Positions 20,983 to 32,200 are shown, counted from the stretch's first letter. The stretch is DNA of 41,129 bases from Ignavibacteria bacterium (GCA_027295705.1 JAPUKJ010000040.1:1-41129); one strand, 5' to 3'. The notes: generated from the letters alone by a model not told the origin. Numbers and translations are program-made.

Positions 20983-23034
20983 ATGGAAACATTGACTATG
21001 CTTTCACCGGTTCTTGGTTTGTTGGGTCTCGTCGTGGCATTAGCCATCTATTTTTCAATTAAACGGCAACCAGCAGGTAGTGAATTGATGCGTGATCTTG
21101 CTGACCAGATACATGTTGGTGCGATGACGTTTCTGAAGCGTGAATACCTTGTTCTTGTCTTTTTTGTCGCCATCGTTGCAGTACTACTTGGTGTGTTTTT
21201 GCAGTGGCAAACAGCATTGGCATTCTTAAGTGGAGCGACTTGCTCCGTGCTTGCAGGTTTTTTCGGGATGCAGGCGGCGACCAAGGCGAATGTTCGCACT
21301 GCGCAGGCAGCGAAGGAAAAGGGGCAGGGAAAAGCGTTGCTCATAGCATTTAGCGGCGGAGCCGTCATGGGTGTGAGTGTGGCGAGTCTCGGTCTAATTG
21401 GCGTTGGAGTATTCTTCATGTATTTCGGCCAGCCTGAGACGGCGAAGATAATCAACGGTTTTGCGATGGGCGCAAGCTCGATCGCTCTCTTCGCGAGGGT
21501 CGGCGGTGGCATCTTCACGAAGGCGGCGGATGTTGGTGCCGATCTTGTGGGAAAGATTGAAGCTGGAATTCCTGAGGATGACCCGCGCAATCCTGGTGTT
21601 ATTGCAGACAACGTGGGTGACAACGTGGGTGACGTGGCTGGAATGGGCGCGGATATTTTTGCGTCGTACGTAGGGTCTATCATTGCGACCATAGCAATTG
21701 GCGCAACGTTGCTTCCCGAAGGACTGTCACTGTTGCAGGCAAATCCTGAAGGAGGAAGTCAAAGCATCGACATGAAGGCAATTCTCATGTCGCTTCCGAT
21801 CATCCTTGCAGTCATCGGTCTTGTCTCTTCTTTTGTTGGTATTGGTTCCATGAGAATACTGAAGCAATACTCCCCCGCTGCTGCATTGCGATACTCGACC
21901 TTCATTGCCGCAGGTCTGTTTCTGGCCGGCGCGTATTGGTATGTTGCGACTCATGATGTTAGCAACAATGTTTTCTGGGCGATATTTTTTGGCGCGATCG
22001 CTGGCATTCTCATTGGACTAATAACTGAGTATTACACATCTTCCCGGCCTGTCAGGCGAATTGCTTTTGCCAGTAAGACAGGCCCTGCTACTAACATCAT
22101 CGATGGTCTCGCGGTCGGATTGGAGTCGACTGCGCTTCCTGTGCTTGCGATCTGCGTCGCAATCTTTGTTGCAAATTATGTCGCGGGGTTGTATGGAATC
22201 GGCATTGCGGCTGTTGGGATGCTTGCCACAGTTGGTATCACAATGTCGGTTGATGCATATGGACCAATTGCCGACAATGCTGGTGGCATTTCCGAAATGT
22301 CCGGCCTGGGCCCCGAGGTACGAAAGATCACGGATGGTCTTGATGCGTTAGGAAACACGACGGCTGCAATCGGAAAGGGATTTGCCATCGGCTCAGCTGC
22401 GCTGACTGCCCTCGCCCTGTTTGCCGCCTACTCACAAGCGGTCTCAGCATCGAGTGGGATTCCATTACAGATTGCTATCACGGATCCATTGGTTTTTGTC
22501 GGGCTCTTTATCGGCGGCATTCTTCCGTTTTTCATAGCATCGTTGACAATGACTGCTGTTGGCCGCGCGGCTGGAAAGATGGTAGCTGAAATCCGTCGGC
22601 AGTTCCGTGAAATTCCTGGGCTGCTCGAAGGGAAACCAGGTGTGAAGCCCGATGCAGCGCGCTGCGTTGACATCTCAACCACCGCTGCTTTACGTGAGAT
22701 GATCCTCCCCGGAATCACTGCAGTAATTGCACCAGTGGCAATTGGATTCCTTCTTGGACCTTCGGCCCTGGGCGGTATGCTTGCCGGTGCTACGGTGACG
22801 GGAGTTCTCCTTGCACTGATGATGGCAAATGCAGGTGGCGCGTGGGATAACGCCAAGAAGGCGATCGAAAGAGGAGAGATTGAAGGAGAAAGGAAGGGCT
22901 CAGATGCTCACAAAGCCTCAGTGGTGGGCGATACGGTTGGAGATCCATTCAAGGATACATCTGGCCCGTCAATGAACATCCTCATTAAACTGATGTCCGT
23001 GGTTTCACTTGTTATCGCGCCGCTACTTGTATAG
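20983..23034 (+). CDS. hppA: Membrane-bound ion-translocating pyrophosphatase
   Basis: [95 protein letters not shown]. Confidence 0.96.
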   Translation: METLTMLSPVLGLLGLVVALAIYFSIKRQPAGSELMRDLADQIHVGAMTFLKREYLVLVFFVAIVAVLLGVFLQWQTALAFLSGATCSVLAGFFGMQAATKANVRTAQAAKEKGQGKALLIAFSGGAVMGVSVASLGLIGVGVFFMYFGQPETAKIINGFAMGASSIALFARVGGGIFTKAADVGADLVGKIEAGIPEDDPRNPGVIADNVGDNVGDVAGMGADIFASYVGSIIATIAIGATLLPEGLSLLQANPEGGSQSIDMKAILMSLPIILAVIGLVSSFVGIGSMRILKQYSPAAALRYSTFIAAGLFLAGAYWYVATHDVSNNVFWAIFFGAIAGILIGLITEYYTSSRPVRRIAFASKTGPATNIIDGLAVGLESTALPVLAICVAIFVANYVAGLYGIGIAAVGMLATVGITMSVDAYGPIADNAGGISEMSGLGPEVRKITDGLDALGNTTAAIGKGFAIGSAALTALALFAAYSQAVSASSGIPLQIAITDPLVFVGLFIGGILPFFIASLTMTAVGRAAGKMVAEIRRQFREIPGLLEGKPGVKPDAARCVDISTTAALREMILPGITAVIAPVAIGFLLGPSALGGMLAGATVTGVLLALMMANAGGAWDNAKKAIERGEIEGERKGSDAHKASVVGDTVGDPFKDTSGPSMNILIKLMSVVSLVIAPLLV

Positions 23035-23057
23035 ACATGAAGAACCACAAAATGAAC

Positions 23058-23091
23058 GAAGCCGTCTGAAGAGAAGTTACAGAGCGGCTTC
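23058..23091. terminator. Possible (bidirectional) terminator hairpin between hppA and NUDIX
   Basis: GAAGCCG / CGGCTTC with a 20-nt loop, located between convergent genes. The T tract is poor. Confidence 0.4.
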
Positions 23092-23120
23092 TTAGTTATT
23101 GTGCCTTTTCAAGATTGAAG

Positions 23121-23714
23121 TCACCGCTGAGGTGGTGCAAGATCAATTTTCTCGAGAAGGGATCGAATGATCATCGCAGTTGCTCCCCATATCGTGTGCT
23201 TACCGCTCTCGTAATACCAGACCTCGCGTTTCCTTCCTTGGAATTCTCGCAGCTCCATCCTTCCGTTCGCAGGGTCAGCAAAGAACAGGAGTGGCAAGTG
23301 GAACACCTCCTCAACCTCGATATCGTTTACTCGTAGTTGTGGCAGGTTCTCTATTATCCCAACAACGGGCGTTATGACGAAGCCGGTCGGTGTTGGCAGG
23401 TCGTCCAGCAGGCCGACCGTCTCGACCGCAGCTACCGGAATTCCGACTTCTTCGTGTGCCTCTCGCAATGCTGCATGGACAACGTCAGGATCGTCATCAT
23501 CCACCATCCCTCCGGGAAACGATATCTGGCCTTTGTGTGTCTCTACTACTTCAGTCCTTTTTGTAAACAAGAGTTCGTACGTGTCGTTCGCCCGGACGAT
23601 TGGAACAAGTACGGCCGCCCTGTGAAACCCATCTATCATGACCTCTGTTCTTGTTCCAGTTGCAAGCCGTGACTGGAGAAGCTCTCGGATTTCTCTTACT
23701 GATAAGACCTTCAT
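23121..23714 (-). CDS. NUDIX hydrolase (CoA pyrophosphatase-like)
   Basis: GQISFPGGMVDDDDPDVVHAALREAHEEVGI. Confidence 0.92.
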   Translation of the reverse strand: MKVLSVREIRELLQSRLATGTRTEVMIDGFHRAAVLVPIVRANDTYELLFTKRTEVVETHKGQISFPGGMVDDDDPDVVHAALREAHEEVGIPVAAVETVGLLDDLPTPTGFVITPVVGIIENLPQLRVNDIEVEEVFHLPLLFFADPANGRMELREFQGRKREVWYYESGKHTIWGATAMIIRSLLEKIDLAPPQR

Positions 23715-23777
23715 GCAATTAAAATAGGGAACATTGTCCGAATTCGCAAAATTGGTTCAGTTCCATATGGTGATCCT

Positions 23778-24989
23778 TTGCATGTCGGGACTTTCATGTG
23801 TATCTTGATGAAGAATAGAAACACTTTGTGGAGCTTCATGTCGTCATCGCAAAAATATATTCTGATAGCAGTATCTATCGCGTTGTTTGTTGTTCTCTAC
23901 CACAGTGCATCCGGTTGGGGATGGGATTCGCACAGGTTCATAAATAGAAAGGCTGTCTATCATCTTCCAAATGAAATGATACTTTTTATTCAAGATAGCT
24001 CCTTCTTTGCGGCCCATTCCGTCGATGCAGACCAGCGACGGGATCCTGCCGACACTAGCCTGTATGGCGAGGCACCACGACATTACCTTGACATCGATGA
24101 TTATCCCGATTTTCACAGTCTAACCCGTGATTTGGATTCATTGATTGCTCGGTACGGATGGGATCGTGTGAAGGAGAATGGGACGAATCCATGGGCGACG
24201 GTCTGGAATCTGGACTCATTGGTGGATCAGCTTGCTCGCGGGGATTGGGCTGCCGCAAAACTTACAGCAAGTGACATTGGACATTATGTTGGCGATGCAC
24301 ACCAGCCGTTGCATTGCACAAGAAATTACAACGGACAGTACACGAACAACTATGGTATCCATTCCCGGTACGAGACTACAATGTTGAGTTCATCGTACTA
24401 CCTCTCGTCATTGCATATTGTTCCCGATACAGTTGTGTACATTGCAGATCCCGTGGAGTACGCTTTTGATTACATTATCCACTCCAATAGTCTGATTGAT
24501 ACCATCCTTCAGGGCGACGACTATGCAAAGGCCGTGTCCGGATGGAATGGCTCGGGAAATGCTCCGCCTGCTTATTATGCTGCCCTCTGGGACAGAACTC
24601 GTGCGATGACGCTTGATCAGATGCAGCGGGGCACCCAGGCTATTGCAAATTCGTGGTACTCCGCTTGGGTGGATGCCGGATTGATTGTCCCAACTAGTGT
24701 GGAACCTCCTCCTGAACCACGACCGAAAGATTTCAACCTCAGGCAAAACTATCCAAATCCGTTCAACCCTGGCACCACCATCTCATACCGCCTCGCTGTC
24801 GGAGGAACGGTGTCACTCAAAGTCTTCTCGATGACTGGGGAAGAAATAGCTACGTTGGTTCGCGAGGATCAATCCGCGGGCAATCATGCTTTGGCCTTTG
24901 ACGGTTCAGGACTCGCAAGCGGTGTCTATTTGTATGAGCTTAGGCTCGGCGGCTTTTCTCAAACAAAGAAGTTACTGCTTCTCAGGTAA
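23778..24989 (+). CDS. S1/P1 nuclease / zinc-dependent phospholipase C-like protein with T9SS type A sorting domain
   Basis: WGWDSHRFINRKAV, HYLDIDDYP, SDIGHYVGDAHQPLHCTRNYNG, GIHSRYE (candidate Zn ligands); C-terminal FNLRQNYPNPFNPGTTISY...SGVYLYELRLGGFSQTKKLLLLR. Start likely internal (near 23808 or 23838). Confidence 0.85.
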   Translation: MHVGTFMCILMKNRNTLWSFMSSSQKYILIAVSIALFVVLYHSASGWGWDSHRFINRKAVYHLPNEMILFIQDSSFFAAHSVDADQRRDPADTSLYGEAPRHYLDIDDYPDFHSLTRDLDSLIARYGWDRVKENGTNPWATVWNLDSLVDQLARGDWAAAKLTASDIGHYVGDAHQPLHCTRNYNGQYTNNYGIHSRYETTMLSSSYYLSSLHIVPDTVVYIADPVEYAFDYIIHSNSLIDTILQGDDYAKAVSGWNGSGNAPPAYYAALWDRTRAMTLDQMQRGTQAIANSWYSAWVDAGLIVPTSVEPPPEPRPKDFNLRQNYPNPFNPGTTISYRLAVGGTVSLKVFSMTGEEIATLVREDQSAGNHALAFDGSGLASGVYLYELRLGGFSQTKKLLLLR

Positions 24990-25169
24990 TCCAGGCATTC
25001 TCTGCCGGATTGTAATTAAGTAGTGTCGTCTCGCCCTGCGAAAGTCTACGCACTCAGTATAATGCCCTCCACGAGTTTCTGTTCAAACTAGTTCCGCTTT
25101 TAGGTATATTATTGCAGATCGCGGTTTTCCATGTGATTGATTTTGTAATCTGCCTCTTGGAGGAATAAA

Positions 25170-25373
25170 ATGACAAGAAAAGAAATCCGGATCGAAGGAA
25201 TGACGTGCGATCACTGCGTCATGGCCGTGAACAAGGAGCTTGCAAAGGTTCCTGATTTGCACATAATTAATGTAAGGATCGGCTCGACCTATCTAGAGTT
25301 CGATGAATCAAAGGTGAACATGTCTCACATCAATGCGGCTGTCGAAGAGGCCGGATACAAGATAACCATATGA
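25170..25373 (+). CDS. Heavy-metal-associated domain protein (copper chaperone-like)
   Basis: [17 protein letters not shown]; immediately upstream of a P1B ATPase. Confidence 0.88.
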   Translation: MTRKEIRIEGMTCDHCVMAVNKELAKVPDLHIINVRIGSTYLEFDESKVNMSHINAAVEEAGYKITI

Positions 25374-25407
25374 TTACAGCATTAGCTGGAGACGGGCTGG
25401 TGAAGAT

Positions 25408-27645
25408 ATGGTAACGTCGAACAAGACATTTGACCATTTGCAGACCTTGACGCTTCCCGTTGAGGGAATGTCATGCGCGAGCTGCGTTCTTCGCGTTGAA
25501 AAGGCGCTGAAGAAAGTGAATGGTGTCTCCAGTGCCACCGTCAACCTTGCAAACGAGAAAGCCACGATTGAATTCGATACCGCAAAAGCGACGGTCGAAC
25601 AACTGCAGGGAGCTGTGGCGGAGTCAGGTTACACACTACGTATCCCGAAAAGCACTGAGGCCCCCGGTGAACAAGAGATGGAGCAGGCCAAAGGTGTAGC
25701 TGACAAACACCTCATGAGCGAGCTGATCTTAAGTGCAGCTTTTACACTTGCTATCATGGTCCTCAGCATACTGGGTATGGCTGATAGGTTGCCGTTCACG
25801 TTTGATACAATGAACAAGATTCTCTTGGTATTGGCGACGCCTGTGATGTTCATTGCGGGCCGGAGGTTCTTCATGGGTGCCTGGGCAACGGCGAAGCATT
25901 TTACTGCCGACATGAACACGTTAATTGCAGTTGGGACCGGTGCAGCATACGCGTACAGCGTGACAGCGGTACTCTTCCCGGTAGTAGTTGGGACTGCCGG
26001 TGCAACGCCTCATGTCTATTTTGACACGGCCGTTGTGATCATCACATTGATATTACTGGGCAGGTATCTGGAGGCGACTGCCAAAAGCAGAACCTCAGAT
26101 GCAATCAAGAAACTGCTAGGGTTGCAGCCTAAGACAGCGCGTGTGGTGCGCGACGGTAGTGACACAGATGTTTCAATCGATGACGTGCTCTTGGAGGATA
26201 TCGTTATTGTGAGACCGGGAGAAAAAATTCCCGTTGACGGTATCATTACAAAAGGCTTGACAAGTATTGATGAGTCAATGGTGACAGGGGAAAGTCTTCC
26301 TGTTGAAAAGAGTGTAGGTCACAAGGTTGTAGGCGGGACAATCAACAAGAACGGCAGTATCGAATTTCGTGCTACGGCAGTCGGTAAGAACACCGTGCTT
26401 GCTCAGATCGTGAAGCTTGTGGAAGAGGCACAAGGCTCGAAAGCGCCGATACAGAGGCTTGCGGACAGGATTGCTTCCGTGTTTGTGCCCATTGTTATCG
26501 GTATTGCGCTACTGACGTTTTCGCTTTGGTTTTTCGTTGGTCAAAGCAGCTTCACGTATGCGATGGTCAATTTTATTGCTGTGCTTATTATTGCGTGTCC
26601 TTGTGCTCTTGGACTTGCAACACCGACGGCAATTATGGTTGGAACCGGAGTCGGAGCCAGGCTTGGTGTCCTCATCAAGAACGCAGAGAGCCTGGAGCGG
26701 ACACACAAAATTCAGACAGTCATACTGGACAAGACCGGGACTATCACTGAGGGGAAGCCTTCAGTGACGGACGTGATGACATTCAGTGGTTTTGAGCAAA
26801 CGCGGGTTTTGCAAGCGGTGGCGTCGGTGGAGAAACAATCGGAACATCCTCTCGGCCAGGCAATAGTGGAATATGCTGTTAAGAAGAACATCCCCTTGGC
26901 TCCCACAGATGCTTTCCAGTTATCGACAGGTCTCGGAGTAACGGCTGTGGTTGATGGGAACACTGTGGCCGCAGGTAACATGTCTTTTATGAAGGAACAT
27001 GTTTCCTATCTTGATGAACATGGAGAAGTTGCCGACCGTTTCTCTAACGAAGGGAAGACTCCGATCTTTATCGCTATCAATGGGAAGGTTGCTGGTCTCA
27101 TTGCCATCGCAGACACGATTAAAGCTACTGCGCCGGAAGCGATCAAGAAATTGCAGGCAATGGGCCTTGAAGTCATAATGCTCACGGGGGACAACGAACG
27201 GACTGCAAAGGCCATTGCGGTGCAAGCAGGTCTTGACCGATTGATTTCGCAAGTGAAGCCTGACGAGAAGTTACACCATGTGAAAGTCATCCAGGGTGAA
27301 GGGAAGTTCGTTGCGATGGCAGGCGATGGAATCAATGACGCTCCCGCACTCGCTCAGGCTGATGTTGGCATTGCAATGGGGACCGGTACCGATATTGCCA
27401 TGGAGGCAGCAGATATCACACTCATGAAAGGTGATTTAAGGAGCATTGTGCACGCAATACAACTATCTTCACGGACTCTGGGCACGATAAGACAGAATCT
27501 CTTTTGGGCATTCATTTACAATGTTGTCGGAATACCGGTCGCAGCTCTGGGACTGCTCAACCCGATGATCGCGGCTGCTGCCATGGCATTTAGTTCAGTA
27601 AGCGTGGTAAGCAATTCGTTGAGGTTGAAAAGATTCAGGGGGTAA
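25408..27645 (+). CDS. copA: Copper-translocating P-type ATPase
   Basis: GMSCASC HMA domain, [31 protein letters not shown] motif [20 protein letters not shown]. Confidence 0.95.
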   Translation: MVTSNKTFDHLQTLTLPVEGMSCASCVLRVEKALKKVNGVSSATVNLANEKATIEFDTAKATVEQLQGAVAESGYTLRIPKSTEAPGEQEMEQAKGVADKHLMSELILSAAFTLAIMVLSILGMADRLPFTFDTMNKILLVLATPVMFIAGRRFFMGAWATAKHFTADMNTLIAVGTGAAYAYSVTAVLFPVVVGTAGATPHVYFDTAVVIITLILLGRYLEATAKSRTSDAIKKLLGLQPKTARVVRDGSDTDVSIDDVLLEDIVIVRPGEKIPVDGIITKGLTSIDESMVTGESLPVEKSVGHKVVGGTINKNGSIEFRATAVGKNTVLAQIVKLVEEAQGSKAPIQRLADRIASVFVPIVIGIALLTFSLWFFVGQSSFTYAMVNFIAVLIIACPCALGLATPTAIMVGTGVGARLGVLIKNAESLERTHKIQTVILDKTGTITEGKPSVTDVMTFSGFEQTRVLQAVASVEKQSEHPLGQAIVEYAVKKNIPLAPTDAFQLSTGLGVTAVVDGNTVAAGNMSFMKEHVSYLDEHGEVADRFSNEGKTPIFIAINGKVAGLIAIADTIKATAPEAIKKLQAMGLEVIMLTGDNERTAKAIAVQAGLDRLISQVKPDEKLHHVKVIQGEGKFVAMAGDGINDAPALAQADVGIAMGTGTDIAMEAADITLMKGDLRSIVHAIQLSSRTLGTIRQNLFWAFIYNVVGIPVAALGLLNPMIAAAAMAFSSVSVVSNSLRLKRFRG

Positions 27646-27980
27646 CTTATTCAGTGGGTAGACAGTCCAGATGGTTCCCGTCGGGCCGAGCTCGTAGTTA
27701 GACGAGACTGACGAAAGGCATCCAAAGAAGAACAGCTGGAGATCCAATTATTCGCAAGTTGAAATCTGGATTCTCTAGTCCTCATGTGAGGGCTGCGGTC
27801 AGGATTTCACGGGTAAAACCAATGCCACCTAGCTACAAGCGAACCGATAAGCCAATCCGTCCTGTGAAGATCACAAGCTGGATGGGCGGAGAGCATTGGT
27901 ACATAGGCGATGTGCAGTACCTACACCTTGAGGATGCCATCGCGTATTGCGAGAGAATCGGATCACACGTGGGAAGGGGA

Positions 27981-29162
27981 TTAGTTGTTAGTTGGCGGGG
28001 CAGATGACACTGATGTTATTTCTTTCGTTGCCTTTAAACCTCTGACCTCATAGTACAGTGCTTGGATTTTCTCGATCTGTCTCTTCTGGTCAAAAAATTC
28101 CTCAACGCGCTTTCTTCCAGCCTTTCCCATCTTTCCTCGGAGAGATTCATCATTTATAAGTTTTGCAAGCGCATCCGCCAATTCGCTCGGATTCCTTGGA
28201 TGAACATACAGTCCTGTCTCACCATCTACCACGATGTCTAGTACACCATCGCAATTTGTGGACACGACCGGTCGTTCCATGCCCATAGCTTCGATAAGCA
28301 CGATGCCGAAGGATTCCGCGTGCGATGGGAATGCAAAGATCTCAAACGCTGCCATTACCTCAGGCACATCTCTCCTGAATCCGGTGAATGTTACTATATC
28401 TTGCAGGCCAAGCATCGAGCACATCGTCTTGATCTTCTGCTCGTATTTTTGCTCACCATGGCTGGCCTCGCCGACGATCAGAAAATGGACGGCGGGATAA
28501 TTATTGCGCAGAATGGCAGCAGCTTCGAGTAATTCCTTATGTCCCTTTCCAGGTGAGAATCGTCCAACAAGTCCAACGACAACGATATCATCTGCAATGT
28601 TGAACTCCTTGCGAACGCGTCGTCTGTCGACCCGGTGTGGAGAAAATCTATCAGTATCGATCGCATCATGCACGGTCATGACACGATCAGGGGTTACCGG
28701 AGTTGTGTCAAGGATGTTCTTGTGAATGACCTCGGATACTGCGAGTACTCGGCTGACGTGTGCGTAGGTAAAGCGATGCAGGAGATCTTTTTTGCTGATA
28801 TATGAGCCCACGTGCTTGCTGAGCAAGATGGGGATGCGTTGTCCAGCCAATTTTATTGCGGGGACAATCGTTGCAATGTCTTTTGAAAGGTGGCAGTGAA
28901 TGATTTCGATGTTGTGTCGTTTGAGAAAGCGGCTCAACTTCCAAGCGAGACGAGGATGGAAATACCCGCTTACATTGAGCTGAAGTGTGTCAATGTTGTG
29001 TAGGTTTGCTCCCTGTGCAAGACGACTGCCGGTGCAGCATGCGAGCCATACCTGATGGCTGCGTTTCTGCATCTGCCTTGAAACTTCCATCGATTGCAAC
29101 TCAAGTCCACCCCACGAATGTGAGAAGCAGGTTTGCAGAATGTTGAGCGGGGGATGAGACAT
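27981..29162 (-). CDS. Glycosyltransferase family 4 protein
   Basis: SHSWGGLELQSMEVSRQM, GLVGRFSPGKGHKELLEAAAIL, FPSHAESFGIVLIEAMGMERPVV. Confidence 0.92.
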   Translation of the reverse strand: MSHPPLNILQTCFSHSWGGLELQSMEVSRQMQKRSHQVWLACCTGSRLAQGANLHNIDTLQLNVSGYFHPRLAWKLSRFLKRHNIEIIHCHLSKDIATIVPAIKLAGQRIPILLSKHVGSYISKKDLLHRFTYAHVSRVLAVSEVIHKNILDTTPVTPDRVMTVHDAIDTDRFSPHRVDRRRVRKEFNIADDIVVVGLVGRFSPGKGHKELLEAAAILRNNYPAVHFLIVGEASHGEQKYEQKIKTMCSMLGLQDIVTFTGFRRDVPEVMAAFEIFAFPSHAESFGIVLIEAMGMERPVVSTNCDGVLDIVVDGETGLYVHPRNPSELADALAKLINDESLRGKMGKAGRKRVEEFFDQKRQIEKIQALYYEVRGLKATKEITSVSSAPPTNN

Positions 29163-29384
29163 TACTGCGATTGGGTTTCTACTGCACTAACGCTGCATCA
29201 GTCCGCTCCAAGGTACAGAATTCCATGCCAGTGAACAACCGAAATTAACCCGTGATCTAAAATGACACCGACCATCACCGCTTCTCTTGAACCAACCTGT
29301 ACAACTTGTTGCTAAAGGTGGTCGTGAAGGTGAAGAAACTAGCATAGTTCAGTTGCAGCGAAGACTGGAGTTTCGCGTCGTAAC

Positions 29385-29413
29385 AAAAAAATCGGCAGTG
29401 TTGGACTGCCGAT
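29385..29413 (-). terminator. Intrinsic terminator (minus strand)
   Basis: Minus strand ATCGGCAGT-CCAAC-ACTGCCGATTTTTTT, downstream of the 89-aa minus-strand gene. Confidence 0.85.
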
Positions 29414-29469
29414 AAAGAACTTGAAGCCTGTAGCTTATGAGCTATTTGAACATTTGAGAACTTACTGGG

Positions 29470-29739
29470 TCATAGAGCATTGAGCGCACTAGCGACCGCG
29501 GTAGATTTCTCTGCATTGAAAGGTCCAGCATAAATTAGCGTGTATTTATCTGGAGTCTTGTTAGTGACAACCGGGGTAGAATCTTCAATGGGCGTCAAGG
29601 AGACAATTGAGTGCCCTTCTTTGGCTCTAAGGAACAGCATGTTCTCACGAACGACCCACGAACCTTCGGGGGCGCTGGCAATGTCTGTTACGGTAAGCTT
29701 AGTGCCGACTTGATAGGGGCTGAGATCACCTGTTTGCAT
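29470..29739 (-). CDS. Hypothetical 89-aa protein
   Basis: Strong SD on the minus strand (AAAGGAGGG before ATG) and a downstream terminator. No recognisable family. Confidence 0.7.
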   Translation of the reverse strand: MQTGDLSPYQVGTKLTVTDIASAPEGSWVVRENMLFLRAKEGHSIVSLTPIEDSTPVVTNKTPDKYTLIYAGPFNAEKSTAVASALNAL

Positions 29740-30386
29740 GGTTTTTTCCCTCCTTTCTGCTCATAAGATTAGGCTACAGGCCTCTTTTTGTTGTGGGAAT
29801 CCAACTTAGCTGAATACTCTCACCCTGAGGAAGAGGAGTAGCATCAGGTTGTAGAGAAATTCGAAGGATAATATAATCGAGCTAAAGGGTAATGTCAAGA
29901 GTTTTTGGTAATTCGCTTATCTTTTTGAAGAACCCCATCGCCTGCAGAAACACATCTTCCTTGTGAGGCATCCGCAAAAGCGTTGAATTCTTAAAGCCGC
30001 TCATGATCCGTTTGAGGAGCTCTGGAATTGTATCCCAGCTAGGGAACGTAAGTTGTCTGAGTGATTCTAGATGGAAAGAAGGTGAATCAAAGCGGCTTCT
30101 TTGCTTCGATGATGAGCGCAAGCAGTTAACCCGTCAAGAGCACAAATCCCCTCGAAGTGATCGGCTTCTACAGGAAGGCTACATGAAAACACAATACCGA
30201 CCTAGCAGGCCAAAGGCCTACGCTGCAAAGAACGTAAAGAAAGAAAATTTTTCGCTTGACAGTTTCTTGTAAATGTTTATATTGATGGTATCGATTTTCC
30301 TGTTTTCCCCATATTGCGTGATAGCTGAAAAAAGTAGGAATTTCGACGAGTTCTAAGAGAATAGGGAGTGTGGCAACCACAAAAGG

Positions 30387-30998
30387 GTGACTCCGGTAAT
30401 GGTGCGCTCGCATATGTGTCGGTTGGTCCCCCTTATGTTAGTCCCCCTTGCAATGGCTATTGCACAAGAACGATCTTCAGTTTCCCCCGCCTTTTCAATA
30501 GCTCCATGTGCCTCCTACAACATTTACAGCGAAAGCGTTTCTATGCATTCCGCCATGAGCTATGGCGCGGCGATTACAATGCACCTGACCTCCAGAATTG
30601 GTCTGGAATTCAATGCCCAATTTAGCAAATCGCAGGGGGATTTCGACGTTATCGGAGGCACTGCATTTCTGGGAATCAACACTGCGGCTTACCAGCTACA
30701 ATTCCAGTATTTGGTTTTCAGTCTTGATGAATCCTTTGATGTAGTTGGGACAGCAGGAATCGGAATGGTCAGGTTTACGACAGATGCCCACACAGTTTCC
30801 CTTGGGGCGCTCGGAAAAGTCCTCGTTCCTGAACGCAAGGAGACCCGAAACCAATATACTGTTGGCCTCATTCTTTTTAGGCAACTGGCTTCTAGGATTT
30901 CGCTGCGGCTTGGGCTTGAGGCGAGGTTCATTACACCTTTGTCATCGTTGAAAGCTAGTTACACTATTTCCGGAGGGGTTGCAATTGGGGTGTTTTAG
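30387..30998 (+). CDS. Predicted outer-membrane protein, unknown
   Basis: Signal-peptide-like N-terminus (LVPLAMAIAQ), beta-rich composition, last residue Phe. Confidence 0.6.
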   Translation: MTPVMVRSHMCRLVPLMLVPLAMAIAQERSSVSPAFSIAPCASYNIYSESVSMHSAMSYGAAITMHLTSRIGLEFNAQFSKSQGDFDVIGGTAFLGINTAAYQLQFQYLVFSLDESFDVVGTAGIGMVRFTTDAHTVSLGALGKVLVPERKETRNQYTVGLILFRQLASRISLRLGLEARFITPLSSLKASYTISGGVAIGVF

Positions 30999-31560
30999 CA
31001 AATTTCAAATTGCTCTTTTGATCTTGGTTGGCTTCGGACTGACTACCTCAACGCTGTCGGCTCAGGAAAAAACCAGTTCAACCGATGTTCCTGTTCAGCG
31101 GGGCCCGCTGATCGATCTCAATAAGGGAGTTTCGTTTGAGATTTCCCCCCACACAGGTCTTATGGGACGAAGCGGCACGTTCGGTCTGCGACTTTCGATG
31201 AACTACAGTTCGTTCAATCTCGAACTTGCCGGGGAGCAGGTGATCGGTAAGACCGCCAATCTTTACCCAATATCGGTGAATGCAATTCTGAACCTTGCGA
31301 CAAGAGGACGACTTATTCCCTACGGCGCTGTAGGAGGTGGTCTCTTCATGACCATTCCAGTTAACACCATAGGTGACGAAACCGTCTCCACGCTCGGCAT
31401 TAATTTCGGCGGTGGGGCTAGGTACTATCTAACAAAGCATTTCGGGTTTCGAGTTGAGGCAAAGCAATACATCACAAGCGTGAGCAGCGAAAGGGAGTTG
31501 AAAGATGAGCTTCTGTTTTTTCAGGAAATCAGTCTCGGTGTCACATTCATGTTTCGCTAA
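30979..31560 (+). CDS. Predicted outer-membrane beta-barrel protein, unknown
   Basis: TTG start overlapping the previous ORF by 20 nt; signal peptide LSAQ; C-terminus LGVTFMFR. Confidence 0.62.
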   Translation: MQLGCFSKFQIALLILVGFGLTTSTLSAQEKTSSTDVPVQRGPLIDLNKGVSFEISPHTGLMGRSGTFGLRLSMNYSSFNLELAGEQVIGKTANLYPISVNAILNLATRGRLIPYGAVGGGLFMTIPVNTIGDETVSTLGINFGGGARYYLTKHFGFRVEAKQYITSVSSERELKDELLFFQEISLGVTFMFR

Positions 31561-31582
31561 CATCATCTAATGGGATTTACAA

Positions 31583-32146
31583 ATGACGAATCGTTGGAGA
31601 TACGCTTCGATTTTGGTCTTTGTTGCTTTGGTGATGAGTGCACGATTACCAGCACAGGGCCAATTACGCTATCAAAGCAGCATAAGCTTGTCGGCTGGTG
31701 CCTACGCAGCGAGCGGCTTCGGTACTAACCACTATTTAGGAGCGCGATATAACTATTTCTTTTTGAAAGGTAGATATTTTGTTGAAGCTGCAATTGGTTT
31801 CAGCAGTCTCAAATCGGAAGTACTGGAGAGTATCTCCAGGTCGCAGATCTTCGAATCAGAGCGATTGTACTCGTACGAATTTGTCTTTGCGTATGATCCG
31901 AGTCCCTCTGGGAATTTTCCATACGTGGTAGGTGGAGTTGCTGGGATTAATCAGGGTGGTCAGACTAGCTTCGCAGGGGTCATCGGACTTGGCAAAAGAA
32001 TACCGCTCGGTGGTTTTCTAGGTACCGATCAGCTTGGTCTTCGCTACGACGTGCGGGACCAGATATTCTCCCAGAAGATTAATAACGCTGACGAATTCAC
32101 TGCGCATAACATAGTTTTCTCCCTTGGAATGCAGTTTTATTTCTGA
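31583..32146 (+). CDS. Predicted outer-membrane beta-barrel protein, unknown
   Basis: Signal peptide ...RLPAQG; glycine/aromatic-rich strands; C-terminus SLGMQFYF. Confidence 0.62.
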   Translation: MTNRWRYASILVFVALVMSARLPAQGQLRYQSSISLSAGAYAASGFGTNHYLGARYNYFFLKGRYFVEAAIGFSSLKSEVLESISRSQIFESERLYSYEFVFAYDPSPSGNFPYVVGGVAGINQGGQTSFAGVIGLGKRIPLGGFLGTDQLGLRYDVRDQIFSQKINNADEFTAHNIVFSLGMQFYF

Positions 32147-32200
32147 TGAGCATCGTACGCTGATGAGGTTAAGAATTATTCATTTGAGAGGTGAGGTCCT

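Noticed and set aside
21048-21692. 214-aa minus-strand ORF inside hppA
   Set aside because: Shadow ORF with a Pro/Ser/Thr/Ala-rich composition typical of the antisense of a Gly/Ala-rich membrane protein.
27759-28007. 82-aa TTG-start plus-strand ORF between copA and the glycosyltransferase
   Set aside because: Weak start and no family match; it overlaps the end of a confident gene. Some segments look protein-like, so it is not fully excluded.
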